This document shows positions 33,656 through 42,145 of a DNA stretch of 64,000 nt, one piece after another; the stretch's first letter is position 1, and every line of letters starts with the position of its first letter. Origin of the DNA: Bacteroidota bacterium (GTDB lineage: Bacteria; Bacteroidota; Bacteroidia; Sphingobacteriales; Sphingobacteriaceae). The notes under the pieces were generated by a model. That model made no database searches. It was not told the origin of the DNA and saw only the letters and a list, made by a program, of their open reading frames with translations. Where the stretch lies: NCBI GenBank assembly GCA_013285685.1, contig JABDHD010000007.1:1-64000 (forward strand), written 5' to 3'. The translations under genes and the position numbers were made by a program.

Positions 33656-34606
33656 TCAAAAAGTATCAATATCTGCTGATGTGAATTTAATTTGCTCCAA
33701 ATGGATGCCCGCGCCCAGGTCCTTAAATATCACGGGAAAAGAGGGGATAGGCTGGCAAACCGTTAAAAACAACCCGTGCAGTGTGGTTCCGGGGCTGGCA
33801 TGAAATTGCAACTCATTTAGCCCAAGGCGCGATGCCAGCTTTTTTAACCCATTCATTGTAATTCCGAATTCACCTTCTCTCATCAACATATCGCCAATCA
33901 AAAGCACATTATTTATTTTAAGCCAAACCATCGAATTTTCGATCCTGACGACGTAGCTTTTGTTGTATGTCTTATAGCGTAGAAATCCATCGGTACGGCA
34001 AATACCTCCAAAACCCTCATCAACCACTGAATTTGCAACACCTAACTGATTTAGCACATTTTTTTTCAGCACGTTTTTTCTCCGCGCTTCCGCCGCGTTT
34101 TTCAATAAAGACACCTTGCTCAAAACTTTTGGCAGGGGTTTTACTGCTACCTGTATGCGGAAACAGTCCATCCTTTCCGTTGTTTGCCAGCCTAATTTAT
34201 TGATGAAACCCGGCAGGGAGTTTTGATTTGGAAAACCGAAAGCCAGCCGGATACCCAAACTACGGCAAAGCTCGAATGTACGTGTCGCCAATTCCACAAA
34301 CAATCCTTTAAAACGATAATAGGGATGCGTCATGGTATCAGCTGACTGGCCTGCGAGGATCTGGGCTTCATTTATGCCGATAAAGCAAGGGATAACCGCA
34401 TAAAATGCTATAGGCATACCGTTCCGATGGTAAGCCATAAAGCCCACGTGCTGTATGCCGGCAAACGCGGTGTTATATTTCGCCGAAAAAAAACCGGGCC
34501 GCAGTTTTATGCCATAAACTGCGGCATGTAATTGTTCAGCATCGGCGATATTATCATCGCTAAGCCTCCGTATCCTGTACTCCAATGCCTGCTCAGTGGT
34601 GTTCAT
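33656..34606 (-). CDS. GNAT-type N-acyltransferase (Acetyltransf_9/FemAB-like)
   Basis: A 316-residue protein. It starts YRIRRLSDDNIADAEQLHAA, then GFMAYHRNGMPIAFYAVIP and AGQSADTMTHPYYRFKGLF, where the acyl-CoA-binding motif of GNAT enzymes would lie. GIRLAFGFPNQNSLPGFINK is typical of the Acetyltransf_9/Eis-like shape. A second domain follows from about residue 190. The polysaccharide deacetylase gene is directly upstream and overlaps it by 14 bases. Together they could remove an N-acetyl group from a sugar and replace it with another acyl group. The acyl donor is unknown. Confidence 0.72.
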   Translation of the reverse strand: MNTTEQALEYRIRRLSDDNIADAEQLHAAVYGIKLRPGFFSAKYNTAFAGIQHVGFMAYHRNGMPIAFYAVIPCFIGINEAQILAGQSADTMTHPYYRFKGLFVELATRTFELCRSLGIRLAFGFPNQNSLPGFINKLGWQTTERMDCFRIQVAVKPLPKVLSKVSLLKNAAEARRKNVLKKNVLNQLGVANSVVDEGFGGICRTDGFLRYKTYNKSYVVRIENSMVWLKINNVLLIGDMLMREGEFGITMNGLKKLASRLGLNELQFHASPGTTLHGLFLTVCQPIPSFPVIFKDLGAGIHLEQIKFTSADIDTF

Positions 34607-35606
34607 AGCTGCGCTTTATGGTTGCGTACATTTGGTTATGCGTTGAAATAAACGGGTTCACGGTGAACCGCTCAAGCAAGGCAGGGTCGTTTATGTCCTG
34701 CGGAAATTTAAAATCCATAGCAAGTAATTGCCGATAGCCTGCGCCCTTTGCTGCTTCAACTACTTCGGGGCTATAAGAACCATAAGGAAACGCGAAACTC
34801 TTTATTTTCCTGCGCGTTACACTTTCGAGGTATTGTTTCGAAAGGATCAGTTCCTCAGCGGTGTCGCTTATTTTTATCCTTGCAAGGTCGTTATGATAAT
34901 ACCCATGCGATCCGATGGTGACATAAGGCGATGCAGCCAGTTTTCGGATCTCTTTGGGTGTCATTTGCAGCCAGTAATCCATGTCGGCCTGGTTTATTTT
35001 AAAAGGTACCTGCGGATAAAGTAATCTCATCATGTCGGCTTTTTCCGTGAAACCTGCGTTGCGGAGTTTATCGGCCAGGCTGATTCCATCAGTAACTGAG
35101 ATGTATTTGTTAACATTGTCTTTGCGATACAATTTCCTTTTGTAGGTCAGATTTTCAGGGCCATATTTACTTACGATGCTTAAAAAATCATTCCATAAAA
35201 TATCATAGCCGGCGGCCCCGATAGCTGTTATAAAAAATGTTGCGGGCAGTTGGTATTTTTCGAGCAAGGGTAATGCGTACTTGTAATTATTTGCAAAACC
35301 ATCGTCAAACGTCAGGCAAACGTTAAACCGCTCGTTGCTGAAATTTCGTGCATAATAATCATCCAGCGAAATAACATTAAAATATTTTTTATAGAATTTG
35401 AGGTGATCTTCAAACCTATCCTTTGTTAAAAAAATAGGGTTAAAACGGGTTGGGTCTTCCTTACACAGCCCGTGATAGATCAATATCCGGCATCCGCGTG
35501 CCGAACGATAGAAACGGCTATAAAGCCCAAGCCTATAGCCCGTTTCGCGAAGCAGGTATTTGCTTTCGCGATAAATTTTCAAACCTATTTTTCGGGAGAG
35601 GCTCAT
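34593..35606 (-). CDS. Polysaccharide deacetylase (NodB/CE4 family)
   Basis: A 337-residue protein with the NodB motifs: CLTFDDGFANNY near residue 116 (catalytic Asp and metal Asp), IGSHGYYHNDLARI near residue 230 (metal His pair), and SFAFPYGSYSPEVVEAAKGA near residue 268. It removes acetyl groups from GlcNAc-type residues in a polysaccharide or lipid-linked sugar. No convincing signal peptide, so it may act in the cytosol on a precursor. It overlaps the acyltransferase gene downstream and lies 3 bases from the amidohydrolase gene upstream, so these are one transcript. Confidence 0.88.
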   Translation of the reverse strand: MSLSRKIGLKIYRESKYLLRETGYRLGLYSRFYRSARGCRILIYHGLCKEDPTRFNPIFLTKDRFEDHLKFYKKYFNVISLDDYYARNFSNERFNVCLTFDDGFANNYKYALPLLEKYQLPATFFITAIGAAGYDILWNDFLSIVSKYGPENLTYKRKLYRKDNVNKYISVTDGISLADKLRNAGFTEKADMMRLLYPQVPFKINQADMDYWLQMTPKEIRKLAASPYVTIGSHGYYHNDLARIKISDTAEELILSKQYLESVTRRKIKSFAFPYGSYSPEVVEAAKGAGYRQLLAMDFKFPQDINDPALLERFTVNPFISTHNQMYATIKRSYEHH

Positions 35607-35609
35607 CGG

Positions 35610-36773
35610 TCATTCAGCATTAACAGTCGTTACCGGAAAATTTGCCCCGGGGTAATACTCAAGTATCTGCGCCATCAGGTCCGGCAGATTGCCCTGTACA
35701 TACTTGCAGGCGCCATTTACATAAACTCTGCTAAAATTATCGAGATCAACTGTTTTTAGCTGGGCTGCCACCGTTTCGTCGAACAAACGGACATTGCCCC
35801 GGTGGATAACCAGTAACAAGTCGGCCGGCCGCAGCGAAAAAAAGGCATGATAATCACGCATACCCTTTTTTGTTTGCGCCACAACAATATCAGCATCCTT
35901 GCCAGGTTCAATCGAGCCCGAGTTTAACGCCCAGGTACTGGCGGCATTTTGGTTTAGCGTATAGTACAATTCCTCGTCATCAAGCAGCCTGGTTTGCCTG
36001 GCAATGCGCAGGTGCTCCCAAATGTCCCAGTTGCCCGTTAAAGTGGAATCTGTTCCGAATAATATTTCGGCATTCTTTTTTAAAATGTTGATCGATGCAG
36101 TTTTATTCAGCAAAAAGTAATTGGATTCCGGGCACCATATCAGCGCTTTAAATTTTTTGGCCTGCTTTTCTGACATTGCTACGGCATGTACGCCGATTAA
36201 GGTCCGTCCGAGCAGGTTCCAGCGGGTGAGTTGATCGATCTCGCTGAACGACCGCCAGTCGTCTCCTTCACCAACGTGGATGCATACCGGGAGTTTGGCA
36301 TTTAAGGGGTTATTTAATTTAAAACGCCAGGCGCTTTCGAAACCTACCGAGTGCAGCGTTTGCATATGCTCAAAAATCGTGATCAGGTCATCTTTCAATC
36401 CTGATAACTCACCATGATTAATCACGGTTGTAACCCCGCAGAGCAGATTTTTAAACACCCCCCATTCGTAGCGCAAAACAGACGGCACTTTCAACACTGC
36501 GGCTATTTCGGGTTTATAGTTTTTATGAATATACCGGCCCCATTCTGTATAATTACCATAGGTGTTTTGACCTAATTGGGGGTAAAGGTTAAAGTCGAGA
36601 TGATCATGTGAATTGATCAGGCCTGGAAAAACCAGTGCATTTTCAAAACTTAAGGTCAGTGGGTCGCTCGTATCAATAATTGCATCAGGTAAAACAGACG
36701 CTATTTTATCGTCGATGATCCTGATGTTTACAGGATCATCCGTTCCGGCCACTATCAGGTTGTTCAGGATCAT
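35610..36773 (-). CDS. Amidohydrolase superfamily protein
   Basis: A 387-residue metal-dependent hydrolase. The first metal motif is NSHDHLDFNLYP (H-x-H) near residue 58. VCIHVGEGDDW and IGVHAVAM carry further His ligands, and FGTDSTLTGNWDIWEHLR carries the catalytic Asp. The C-terminal small beta-domain reads SGSIEPGKDADIVVA. This is the ATZ/TRZ or cytosine-deaminase-like branch, which deaminates or hydrolyses C-N bonds. It shares TGATG with the upstream methyltransferase gene, with AGGAGG 8 bases before its start. In this locus the substrate is probably an unusual amino or guanidino group; unknown. Confidence 0.83.
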   Translation of the reverse strand: MILNNLIVAGTDDPVNIRIIDDKIASVLPDAIIDTSDPLTLSFENALVFPGLINSHDHLDFNLYPQLGQNTYGNYTEWGRYIHKNYKPEIAAVLKVPSVLRYEWGVFKNLLCGVTTVINHGELSGLKDDLITIFEHMQTLHSVGFESAWRFKLNNPLNAKLPVCIHVGEGDDWRSFSEIDQLTRWNLLGRTLIGVHAVAMSEKQAKKFKALIWCPESNYFLLNKTASINILKKNAEILFGTDSTLTGNWDIWEHLRIARQTRLLDDEELYYTLNQNAASTWALNSGSIEPGKDADIVVAQTKKGMRDYHAFFSLRPADLLLVIHRGNVRLFDETVAAQLKTVDLDNFSRVYVNGACKYVQGNLPDLMAQILEYYPGANFPVTTVNAE

Positions 36774-37525
36774 CAGCCCCTCCTGAAATGTATCCCGTAA
36801 ATGACAGGGAAACCTTTAAACTTTTCATAAACATGGTTCGCATTTTGGGCCGCATAATAGTGCGCTACGGCTTCGTCAACCTTTTTCTCTTCTTCGTTGA
36901 CCACGACAAAGCCATTACGCATCAATATTAATTTGATCAGGCTTACCGGGTGGACAAAATTTCGAACTGCTACCTGTTTATTTTCGTGTGTGAATGTTCT
37001 TTTGCCACCAAAGGCTAAAGCATCCGGGTGGAAATCGGTGACAAGGATATCTGCCTTATATCGAAGTATCCTGCACCAGGCTTCCAGGGCTTCTTCAATG
37101 TCTTCAATATGAGCTACAGTTAATGTTGATATGATTACGTCAAAAACGCTATCTTCAACTGTTGCAAAACTGTTATCGGTTATGGTATGAACTTCCGCTT
37201 GCGGGAATTTGGTCGTCAGTTTATCTAACATCCCCGGCGAAACATCGAAACCGGTTAAACCCGCTGGCTTTTTTTGTAATAATTTGGGCCAGTGCCTGCC
37301 GGTCCCGCAACCTATATCGGCGACTTTTTTATCGGTTAGATCGATAAAGAAAAGAAAATAAGAAACGAGTATTTCGTCTAAGTCAAGCATAAGGTTGCCC
37401 GGCTGGGCATCATAGCTGCCTGCCCACAGGTCATAGGCCTCAACTACGTCACGCTCTTTTACTGCCGGCGCAAAAACATGCCGGCTAATATATTTTTTCA
37501 GGGATTTGATCAAGGTTTTAATCAA
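36773..37525 (-). CDS. Class I SAM-dependent methyltransferase
   Basis: A 250-residue protein. Motif I VADIGCGTGRHWPKLL is near residue 68, motif II FDVSPGMLDKL follows, and motif IV is VFDVIISTLTVAHIED. The start is the TTG at 37525, because a TAA stands immediately before it and the first in-frame ATG is 45 codons later. It is the first gene of the minus-strand set 37525-31165 and is coupled by one base to the amidohydrolase gene. The methyl acceptor is unknown; a sugar, amino group or carboxylate is plausible. Confidence 0.85.
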   Translation of the reverse strand: MIKTLIKSLKKYISRHVFAPAVKERDVVEAYDLWAGSYDAQPGNLMLDLDEILVSYFLFFIDLTDKKVADIGCGTGRHWPKLLQKKPAGLTGFDVSPGMLDKLTTKFPQAEVHTITDNSFATVEDSVFDVIISTLTVAHIEDIEEALEAWCRILRYKADILVTDFHPDALAFGGKRTFTHENKQVAVRNFVHPVSLIKLILMRNGFVVVNEEEKKVDEAVAHYYAAQNANHVYEKFKGFPVIYGIHFRRG

Positions 37526-37582
37526 TTAATAGGCCATACCATGAACTGTCTTCTGTGTGAGTTACGGGCATCAGGATTTAAA

Positions 37583-37618
37583 GGTTGCCAGCGGATATAT
37601 TTAAACCCATTGGCAACC
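37583..37618. other. GGTTGCCA/TGGCAACC hairpin in the divergent intergenic region
   Basis: Eight-base perfect arms at 37583-37590 and 37611-37618 enclose a 20-base AT-rich loop. It lies 58 bases upstream of the methyltransferase start (minus strand) and about 160 bases upstream of the radical SAM start (plus strand). As an operator, the loop size would place the half sites about three helical turns apart; as RNA it is a stable hairpin. Confidence 0.6.
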
Positions 37619-37686
37619 CTTCCGTTTTAACGGGCGTATTTGTTACAGTTAGAGTTTGAGTAGTAATTGGGTTTGTTGTTTTTATT

Positions 37687-37751
37687 ATGTCCCCCGTCAA
37701 AGTGGGTGAAAAATACCGGCGGGCCAACGCCTGCCGGTATTACGGGGGCAT
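37687..37751 (+). other. Two-tier structured leader before the first B12-type radical SAM gene
   Basis: The outer stem pairs CCCCCGT (37691-37697) with ACGGGGG (37742-37748), extended by ATG/CAT past one bulge. An inner stem pairs AATACCGGC (37712-37720) with GCCGGTATT (37733-37741) and continues by a G-U pair and three G-C pairs to a four-base loop. No T-run follows, so it is not a terminator on this strand, and the ATG is 30 bases downstream. It could be a cis-regulatory RNA, or a mobile palindrome. Confidence 0.65.
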
Positions 37752-37781
37752 AAAAGGCTGAATACCCCATGTGATGATAAA

Positions 37782-39281
37782 ATGAATAAAATAATCCTCT
37801 TTAATCCCAAAAGCGCCGAAGGCAAATACCGCATTCCAAATTCCATATTAAGCATTGCAGCTTCTGTTGAGGGCCGCTTCGATTGGACGATCGTCGATGG
37901 TAACCGCGACCCTGAACCGCTAAAGGTAATGGAAGATTACCTAAACACCGGTCAGTATAAATACATCGGCTTTACAGTGATGCCCGGCCCGCAGCTACGT
38001 CAGGCCATTCCGATTGCAAAGGCTATAAAAGAAAAGTTTCCTTTTACCACGATGATATGGGGAGGTTATTTCCCTTCAACGCAGCCAAAGGTCATACTCG
38101 AGTCGGGCTTTGTAGACTTTGTTATTAACGGCCCTGGCGACCATGCATTTCCGGCACTGATCGATGCGCTGGAGCGCAATACGCCTTACGAGTTTATTAA
38201 AAACATTATCTACAAAAGCGGAGGCGATATTGTAAAAACAGCCAAGGAAGACCTGATGGAACAGGACCCACTGCCCCCGCTTCCCTATAATAAGCTCAAT
38301 GACATTTATTATATCGACAAATACCTTGGCAAAACCTTTTTGGGCGAAAAGACCCTGGCCTATCATTCCAGCATCGGTTGCCCGTTCACCTGTTCGTTTT
38401 GTGCAGTGGTGCCCATTTTTGAAGCCAGGTGGAAGGCCAAATCGGCACAGCTGGTTTATAACGATATTAAATACATAAAGGATAAATGGGGCGCCGATGC
38501 CATCGAATTCCACGACAATAATTTCTTCGTATCGGAAAAAAGAACGGTTGAGTTTTCGAAACTGATCAGGCCTGAAAAGATGTCGTGGTGGGGGATGGCG
38601 CGTATTGACACCATGGATAAGTTTAAAGACGAATCGCTGGCGTTAATACGCGAAGCCGGCTGCAAGATCATCTTCTTCGGGGCCGAGAGCGGCAACAATC
38701 TCATACTGGAGCAGCTGGACAAAGGCGGCACCCAAACCGGCGACCAGATCATCCGCTTTGCGGAAAGGCTGAAAAAATTCGACATCATACCCGAATACTC
38801 GTTCGTGCTTGGTACGCCGGCGCCCACCGAAGAACAGGTGCAGGCCCAGATAGACTTTGAAATAGATTTTATAAAAAAGGTAAAGGCGGTAAATCCGCGT
38901 ACCGAGATCGTATTATATACCTATAGCCCGGTGCCCACGGAAGGTTCGACATTATATAAACAAGTGCAGGCGCTGGGCTTTAAATACCCGCAGGTATTGG
39001 AAGATTGGGTTAGCCCGGCGTGGGAGAATTTTGATATGCGGAAAAACCCACTTACCCCATGGCTAAAACCCGAAATGATTGACCAGATAAGGGATTTTGA
39101 AACCGTGCTGAATGGCGCCTATCCAACAGTTACTGACATACGTTTGAGTACATTAAAGCGAAAGGCGCTGCAGGTTGTTGCCGGCCTGCGTTTTAAAACC
39201 AATATTTATAAATACCCCTATGAAATAAAGCTGCTGCATAAAATGTGGCGATACAGGCAGCCGGAGATACAGGGGTTTTAA
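37782..39281 (+). CDS. B12-binding-type radical SAM protein 1
   Basis: A 499-residue protein. The N-terminal Rossmann-like half (1-150) has the shape of a cobalamin-binding domain (MIWGGYFPSTQPKVI, VINGPGDHAFPAL) but lacks an obvious D-x-H-x-x-G motif. The radical SAM cluster is Cys200, Cys204 and Cys207 in IGCPFTCSFC, followed by EFHDNNFFVS and FFGAESGNN. A helical C-terminal tail follows. Members of this class methylate unreactive carbons or rearrange lipids and natural products. It starts a plus-strand run of radical SAM genes. Substrate unknown. Confidence 0.87.
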   Translation: MNKIILFNPKSAEGKYRIPNSILSIAASVEGRFDWTIVDGNRDPEPLKVMEDYLNTGQYKYIGFTVMPGPQLRQAIPIAKAIKEKFPFTTMIWGGYFPSTQPKVILESGFVDFVINGPGDHAFPALIDALERNTPYEFIKNIIYKSGGDIVKTAKEDLMEQDPLPPLPYNKLNDIYYIDKYLGKTFLGEKTLAYHSSIGCPFTCSFCAVVPIFEARWKAKSAQLVYNDIKYIKDKWGADAIEFHDNNFFVSEKRTVEFSKLIRPEKMSWWGMARIDTMDKFKDESLALIREAGCKIIFFGAESGNNLILEQLDKGGTQTGDQIIRFAERLKKFDIIPEYSFVLGTPAPTEEQVQAQIDFEIDFIKKVKAVNPRTEIVLYTYSPVPTEGSTLYKQVQALGFKYPQVLEDWVSPAWENFDMRKNPLTPWLKPEMIDQIRDFETVLNGAYPTVTDIRLSTLKRKALQVVAGLRFKTNIYKYPYEIKLLHKMWRYRQPEIQGF

Positions 39282-39317
39282 GGACGCCACTTATGACCGG
39301 ATTAAAAGCCTGCAATT

Positions 39318-39493
39318 GCGCCGTTAGGCGCAAAATATCGGTAGAAAAAATAAAGAAAAGAAATTAGCCTCGCATGTGCGGGACAACTAACGAAGCGACA
39401 TTTGCGACGATACACAGCGGGTGTTCCGTACCTGACGGCACGGGCATACGTCCATGCTTGTTTTTTCTACCGATATTTGACCCCGCTGGGGTC
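39318..39493. repeat. Compound element: hairpin, 18-bp inverted arms, core, hairpin
   Basis: From left to right: hairpin GCGCC-GTTA-GGCGC (39318-39331), arm AAATATCGGTAGAAAAAA (39333-39350), a core of about 110 bases, the exact inverted arm (39461-39478), and hairpin GACCCC-GCT-GGGGTC (39479-39493). The core contains GTTCCGTACCTGACGGCACG, which can also fold. The symmetrical design resembles a non-autonomous mobile element or a REP-type unit. It separates the first and second radical SAM genes. No coding frame. Confidence 0.75.
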
Positions 39494-39518
39494 TGTTTAT
39501 TAAAATTGTATCAAACCC

Positions 39519-40571
39519 ATGCAATCCTTTCCCCACACCATAAAGCGATATAACACGCTCCGCACACACATCATCTCCGCGTTGCCGGTAGTGATACTGA
39601 TGCCGCACAGCGCCTGTAATTGCCGTTGTGTGATGTGTGATATATGGAAAGACAATAAAAACCTGCAGCAGCTTACGGAAGATGATGTTTCGGGTTTGTT
39701 GGACGCATTAAAAAAGTTCGGTACACGACAAGTGGTAATGTCGGGCGGCGAGGCTCTGCTCAACAGCAATTTTTTCAAACTTTGCGAAATATTAAAGACA
39801 GCGCGAATCAAAATAACCGTCCTTTCCACCGGTTTATCCATTAAAAAAAATGCCGCGCAGTTATTAAAATGGGTGGATGAGATCATCGTTTCGCTGGATG
39901 GGGATGAGGCGCTGCATGATGCCATCCGCAATGTGCCCGGCGCCTTTAGTAAGTTAAAGGAGGGCGTAGAAGCGATCAAATCGCTTAGTCCCCGTTTTCG
40001 GATAACCGCCAGGACGGTTATTCACCGGCTGAATTTCCGCAACTGGGAAGCCATCATCAACGAAGCAAAGATCATGGGCATTGACCAGGTGAGCTTTTTG
40101 CCCGCGGATGTTAGCAGCCACGCATTTAACCGGCAAATGGCATGGACGGAACCAAAGCAACATGAAATATTATTGACTGAAAATGAATTACCCGAGCTGC
40201 AGGAAATTATTTCGCGCATCATCGACCAGCGCAAAAGCGATTTTGCATACGGCTTTATTGCTGAATCTCCGGCAAAGATCAGAGAGATTTACCAATATTA
40301 CGCTGCATTCTACGGCCTCAACGCCTTCCCCTTTAAAAAATGTAATGCGCCCTGGGTGTCAACGGTAATTGAGGCGGACGGTAGTGTACGTCCTTGTTTT
40401 TTCCATGAAGTTATTGGCAATATAAGAGACTCGTCCCTTCCTGCGATCCTGAATAATAAGGAAGCGGTAAATTTTAGAAAGACATTGGATATGCGTACTA
40501 ATTCTACTTGTGTAAAGTGCGTTTGTTCACTGAACCTGCCACCGAGAATGGACCCCGCGGCTTATTTTTAA
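39519..40571 (+). CDS. Radical SAM protein with SPASM-type C-terminus
   Basis: A 350-residue protein. The iron-sulfur cluster Cys are 33, 37 and 40 in SACNCRCVMCDIWKD. The barrel continues with QVVMSGGEALLN (GGE motif) and VSLDGDEALHD. The C-terminal part has CNAPWVSTVIEADGSVRPC and NSTCVKCVC, a Cys pattern for an auxiliary cluster of SPASM or twitch type. Relatives oxidise peptides, sugars or alcohols, for example as in aminoglycoside dehydrogenases. With two B12-type partners on either side, a joint multi-step modification is likely. Substrate unknown. Confidence 0.87.
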   Translation: MQSFPHTIKRYNTLRTHIISALPVVILMPHSACNCRCVMCDIWKDNKNLQQLTEDDVSGLLDALKKFGTRQVVMSGGEALLNSNFFKLCEILKTARIKITVLSTGLSIKKNAAQLLKWVDEIIVSLDGDEALHDAIRNVPGAFSKLKEGVEAIKSLSPRFRITARTVIHRLNFRNWEAIINEAKIMGIDQVSFLPADVSSHAFNRQMAWTEPKQHEILLTENELPELQEIISRIIDQRKSDFAYGFIAESPAKIREIYQYYAAFYGLNAFPFKKCNAPWVSTVIEADGSVRPCFFHEVIGNIRDSSLPAILNNKEAVNFRKTLDMRTNSTCVKCVCSLNLPPRMDPAAYF

Positions 40572-40678
40572 ACTTTGAACGTTGAAACGACTACCGCCCC
40601 TGATTCGATTTTTGGCAACCCTTTAACTTTTTAAGACGTAATTAAAATACAAACAGTAAAAAATAGCAGTCCGCAATT

Positions 40679-42145
40679 ATGAAGAACATTCTTTTCACTC
40701 ATTCCTATTTTTTGCGGTTTGATCCCAAGCAATGGCAATTGGGGCAACCCTACCCGCCCCTGGGTACCCTTTATGCTGCGGCGCTGATGCGCAAACACGA
40801 TTTCAATGTAAGCTTGTTCGATACCATGTTCGCCGTCGATCCTGAAGAAGTTATTGAGGCAATGGCCAAGAACCGCCCCGATTATTTTGTGATCTATGAT
40901 GACGGCTTTAATTATCTTACTAAAATGTGCCTTACCAATATGCGCGAGGCAGCGTTCAGCATGTGTAAAATAGCCAAGGCAAATGGATGCAAAGTGATCG
41001 TTTCCAGCTCAGACGCCACCGACCACTTTGCAGAATATCTTGAGCAGGGCGCCGATTTTATTATCATCGGCGAGGCAGAGCAAACTTTGCTTGAATTAAC
41101 CAAACAAATTGCCAGCGGCGCTGAAGACTTTTCGGGCATACCGGGCCTGGCCTATTTGAAGCAGGGAACAGCAATAAAAACCGCTGCACGACCGGTAATG
41201 AAAGATTTGGACAGCTTGCCGCTGCCAGCCTGGGATTTGGTTGATATGCAGCAGTACCGTGAGTCATGGCTTAACAACGCGGGTTATTTTTCGCTGAATA
41301 TGTGCACTACCCGCGGCTGCCCCTTTAAGTGCAACTGGTGTGCCAAGCCTATTTATGGCAATCGCTACAATTCGCGAAGCCCGGAGCATGTGGTTGCGGA
41401 GATCAAACTGCTCAAACAAAATTACGAGATCGACCACATCTGGTTTTGCGACGATATTTTTGGACTGAAGCCAGGCTGGGTTGAAGCGTTCGCCGCACTT
41501 TTAAAAAAGGAAAAAATAACCATCAGGTTTAAAATACAATCCCGGGCCGATCTGCTGGCCGAGGAAAGAACTGTAAAGGCGCTCGCGGCATCGGGATGCG
41601 AGAACGCATGGATAGGGGCTGAGAGCGGCTCGCAAAAGATACTGGATGCAATGGATAAAGGAATAACGACCGCGCAGATTCGCACCGCAACATTCCTGAT
41701 GAAAGCCCTGGGTATAAAGCCGTCTTTTTTTATCCAGTTTGGCTACCCGGGAGAGTTAAAGAATGATATTCAGCAAACGATAAGCATGATCAATGAACTA
41801 TTGCCGTTCGAGATTGGCATCTCGGTATCCTATCCGCTTCCTGGGACCGTATTTTATGATAAGGTAAAAGCCGAACTGCGGGGAAAAACCAACTGGACCG
41901 ATTCGGACGAAATGGCTTTGATGTTCCGGAATACCTATTCACCTACTTTTTACAAACAACTGCACCGCTATGTTCACCAAAATTACCGCAAACACCTGGC
42001 AAAAAGCAGCTTTGAAAAACTGGTAAAAAATCCACTAAAAATGAATGCGAAAAGCCTGCGAAAAGCATTGTCGGTGTTTTACCATGCACCGGCGGCTTTT
42101 ATTGAGGGCCTGCGATTAAAAAAGTTGGAGGAATTGGCCGGATGA
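40679..42145 (+). CDS. B12-binding-type radical SAM protein 2
   Basis: A 488-residue protein. The N-terminal domain (1-145) has YPPLGTLYAAALMRKHDFNV, VIVSSSDATDHFAEYL and the IIIGEAEQTLLEL segment typical of B12-binding radical SAM enzymes. The cluster Cys are 214, 218 and 221 in TRGCPFKCNWC. AWIGAESGSQKILDAMDKGI and FIQFGYPGELKNDI complete the barrel. It resembles bacteriochlorophyll, hopanoid or fosfomycin-type class B methylases in layout. The stop overlaps the methyltransferase start by 4 bases (ATGA). It is not a close sequence match to protein 1, so the two probably have different roles. Confidence 0.88.
   Translation: MKNILFTHSYFLRFDPKQWQLGQPYPPLGTLYAAALMRKHDFNVSLFDTMFAVDPEEVIEAMAKNRPDYFVIYDDGFNYLTKMCLTNMREAAFSMCKIAKANGCKVIVSSSDATDHFAEYLEQGADFIIIGEAEQTLLELTKQIASGAEDFSGIPGLAYLKQGTAIKTAARPVMKDLDSLPLPAWDLVDMQQYRESWLNNAGYFSLNMCTTRGCPFKCNWCAKPIYGNRYNSRSPEHVVAEIKLLKQNYEIDHIWFCDDIFGLKPGWVEAFAALLKKEKITIRFKIQSRADLLAEERTVKALAASGCENAWIGAESGSQKILDAMDKGITTAQIRTATFLMKALGIKPSFFIQFGYPGELKNDIQQTISMINELLPFEIGISVSYPLPGTVFYDKVKAELRGKTNWTDSDEMALMFRNTYSPTFYKQLHRYVHQNYRKHLAKSSFEKLVKNPLKMNAKSLRKALSVFYHAPAAFIEGLRLKKLEELAG

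Noticed and set aside
33489-33803. Plus-strand open frame of 104 codons
   Set aside because: It runs through repeat copy 2 and into the antisense of the GNAT gene, has no signal or domain, and its composition follows the repeat.
37583-37751. Cobalamin riboswitch upstream of B12-type radical SAM gene
   Set aside because: No B12 box and no recognisable cobalamin-riboswitch core were found; only generic hairpins are present.
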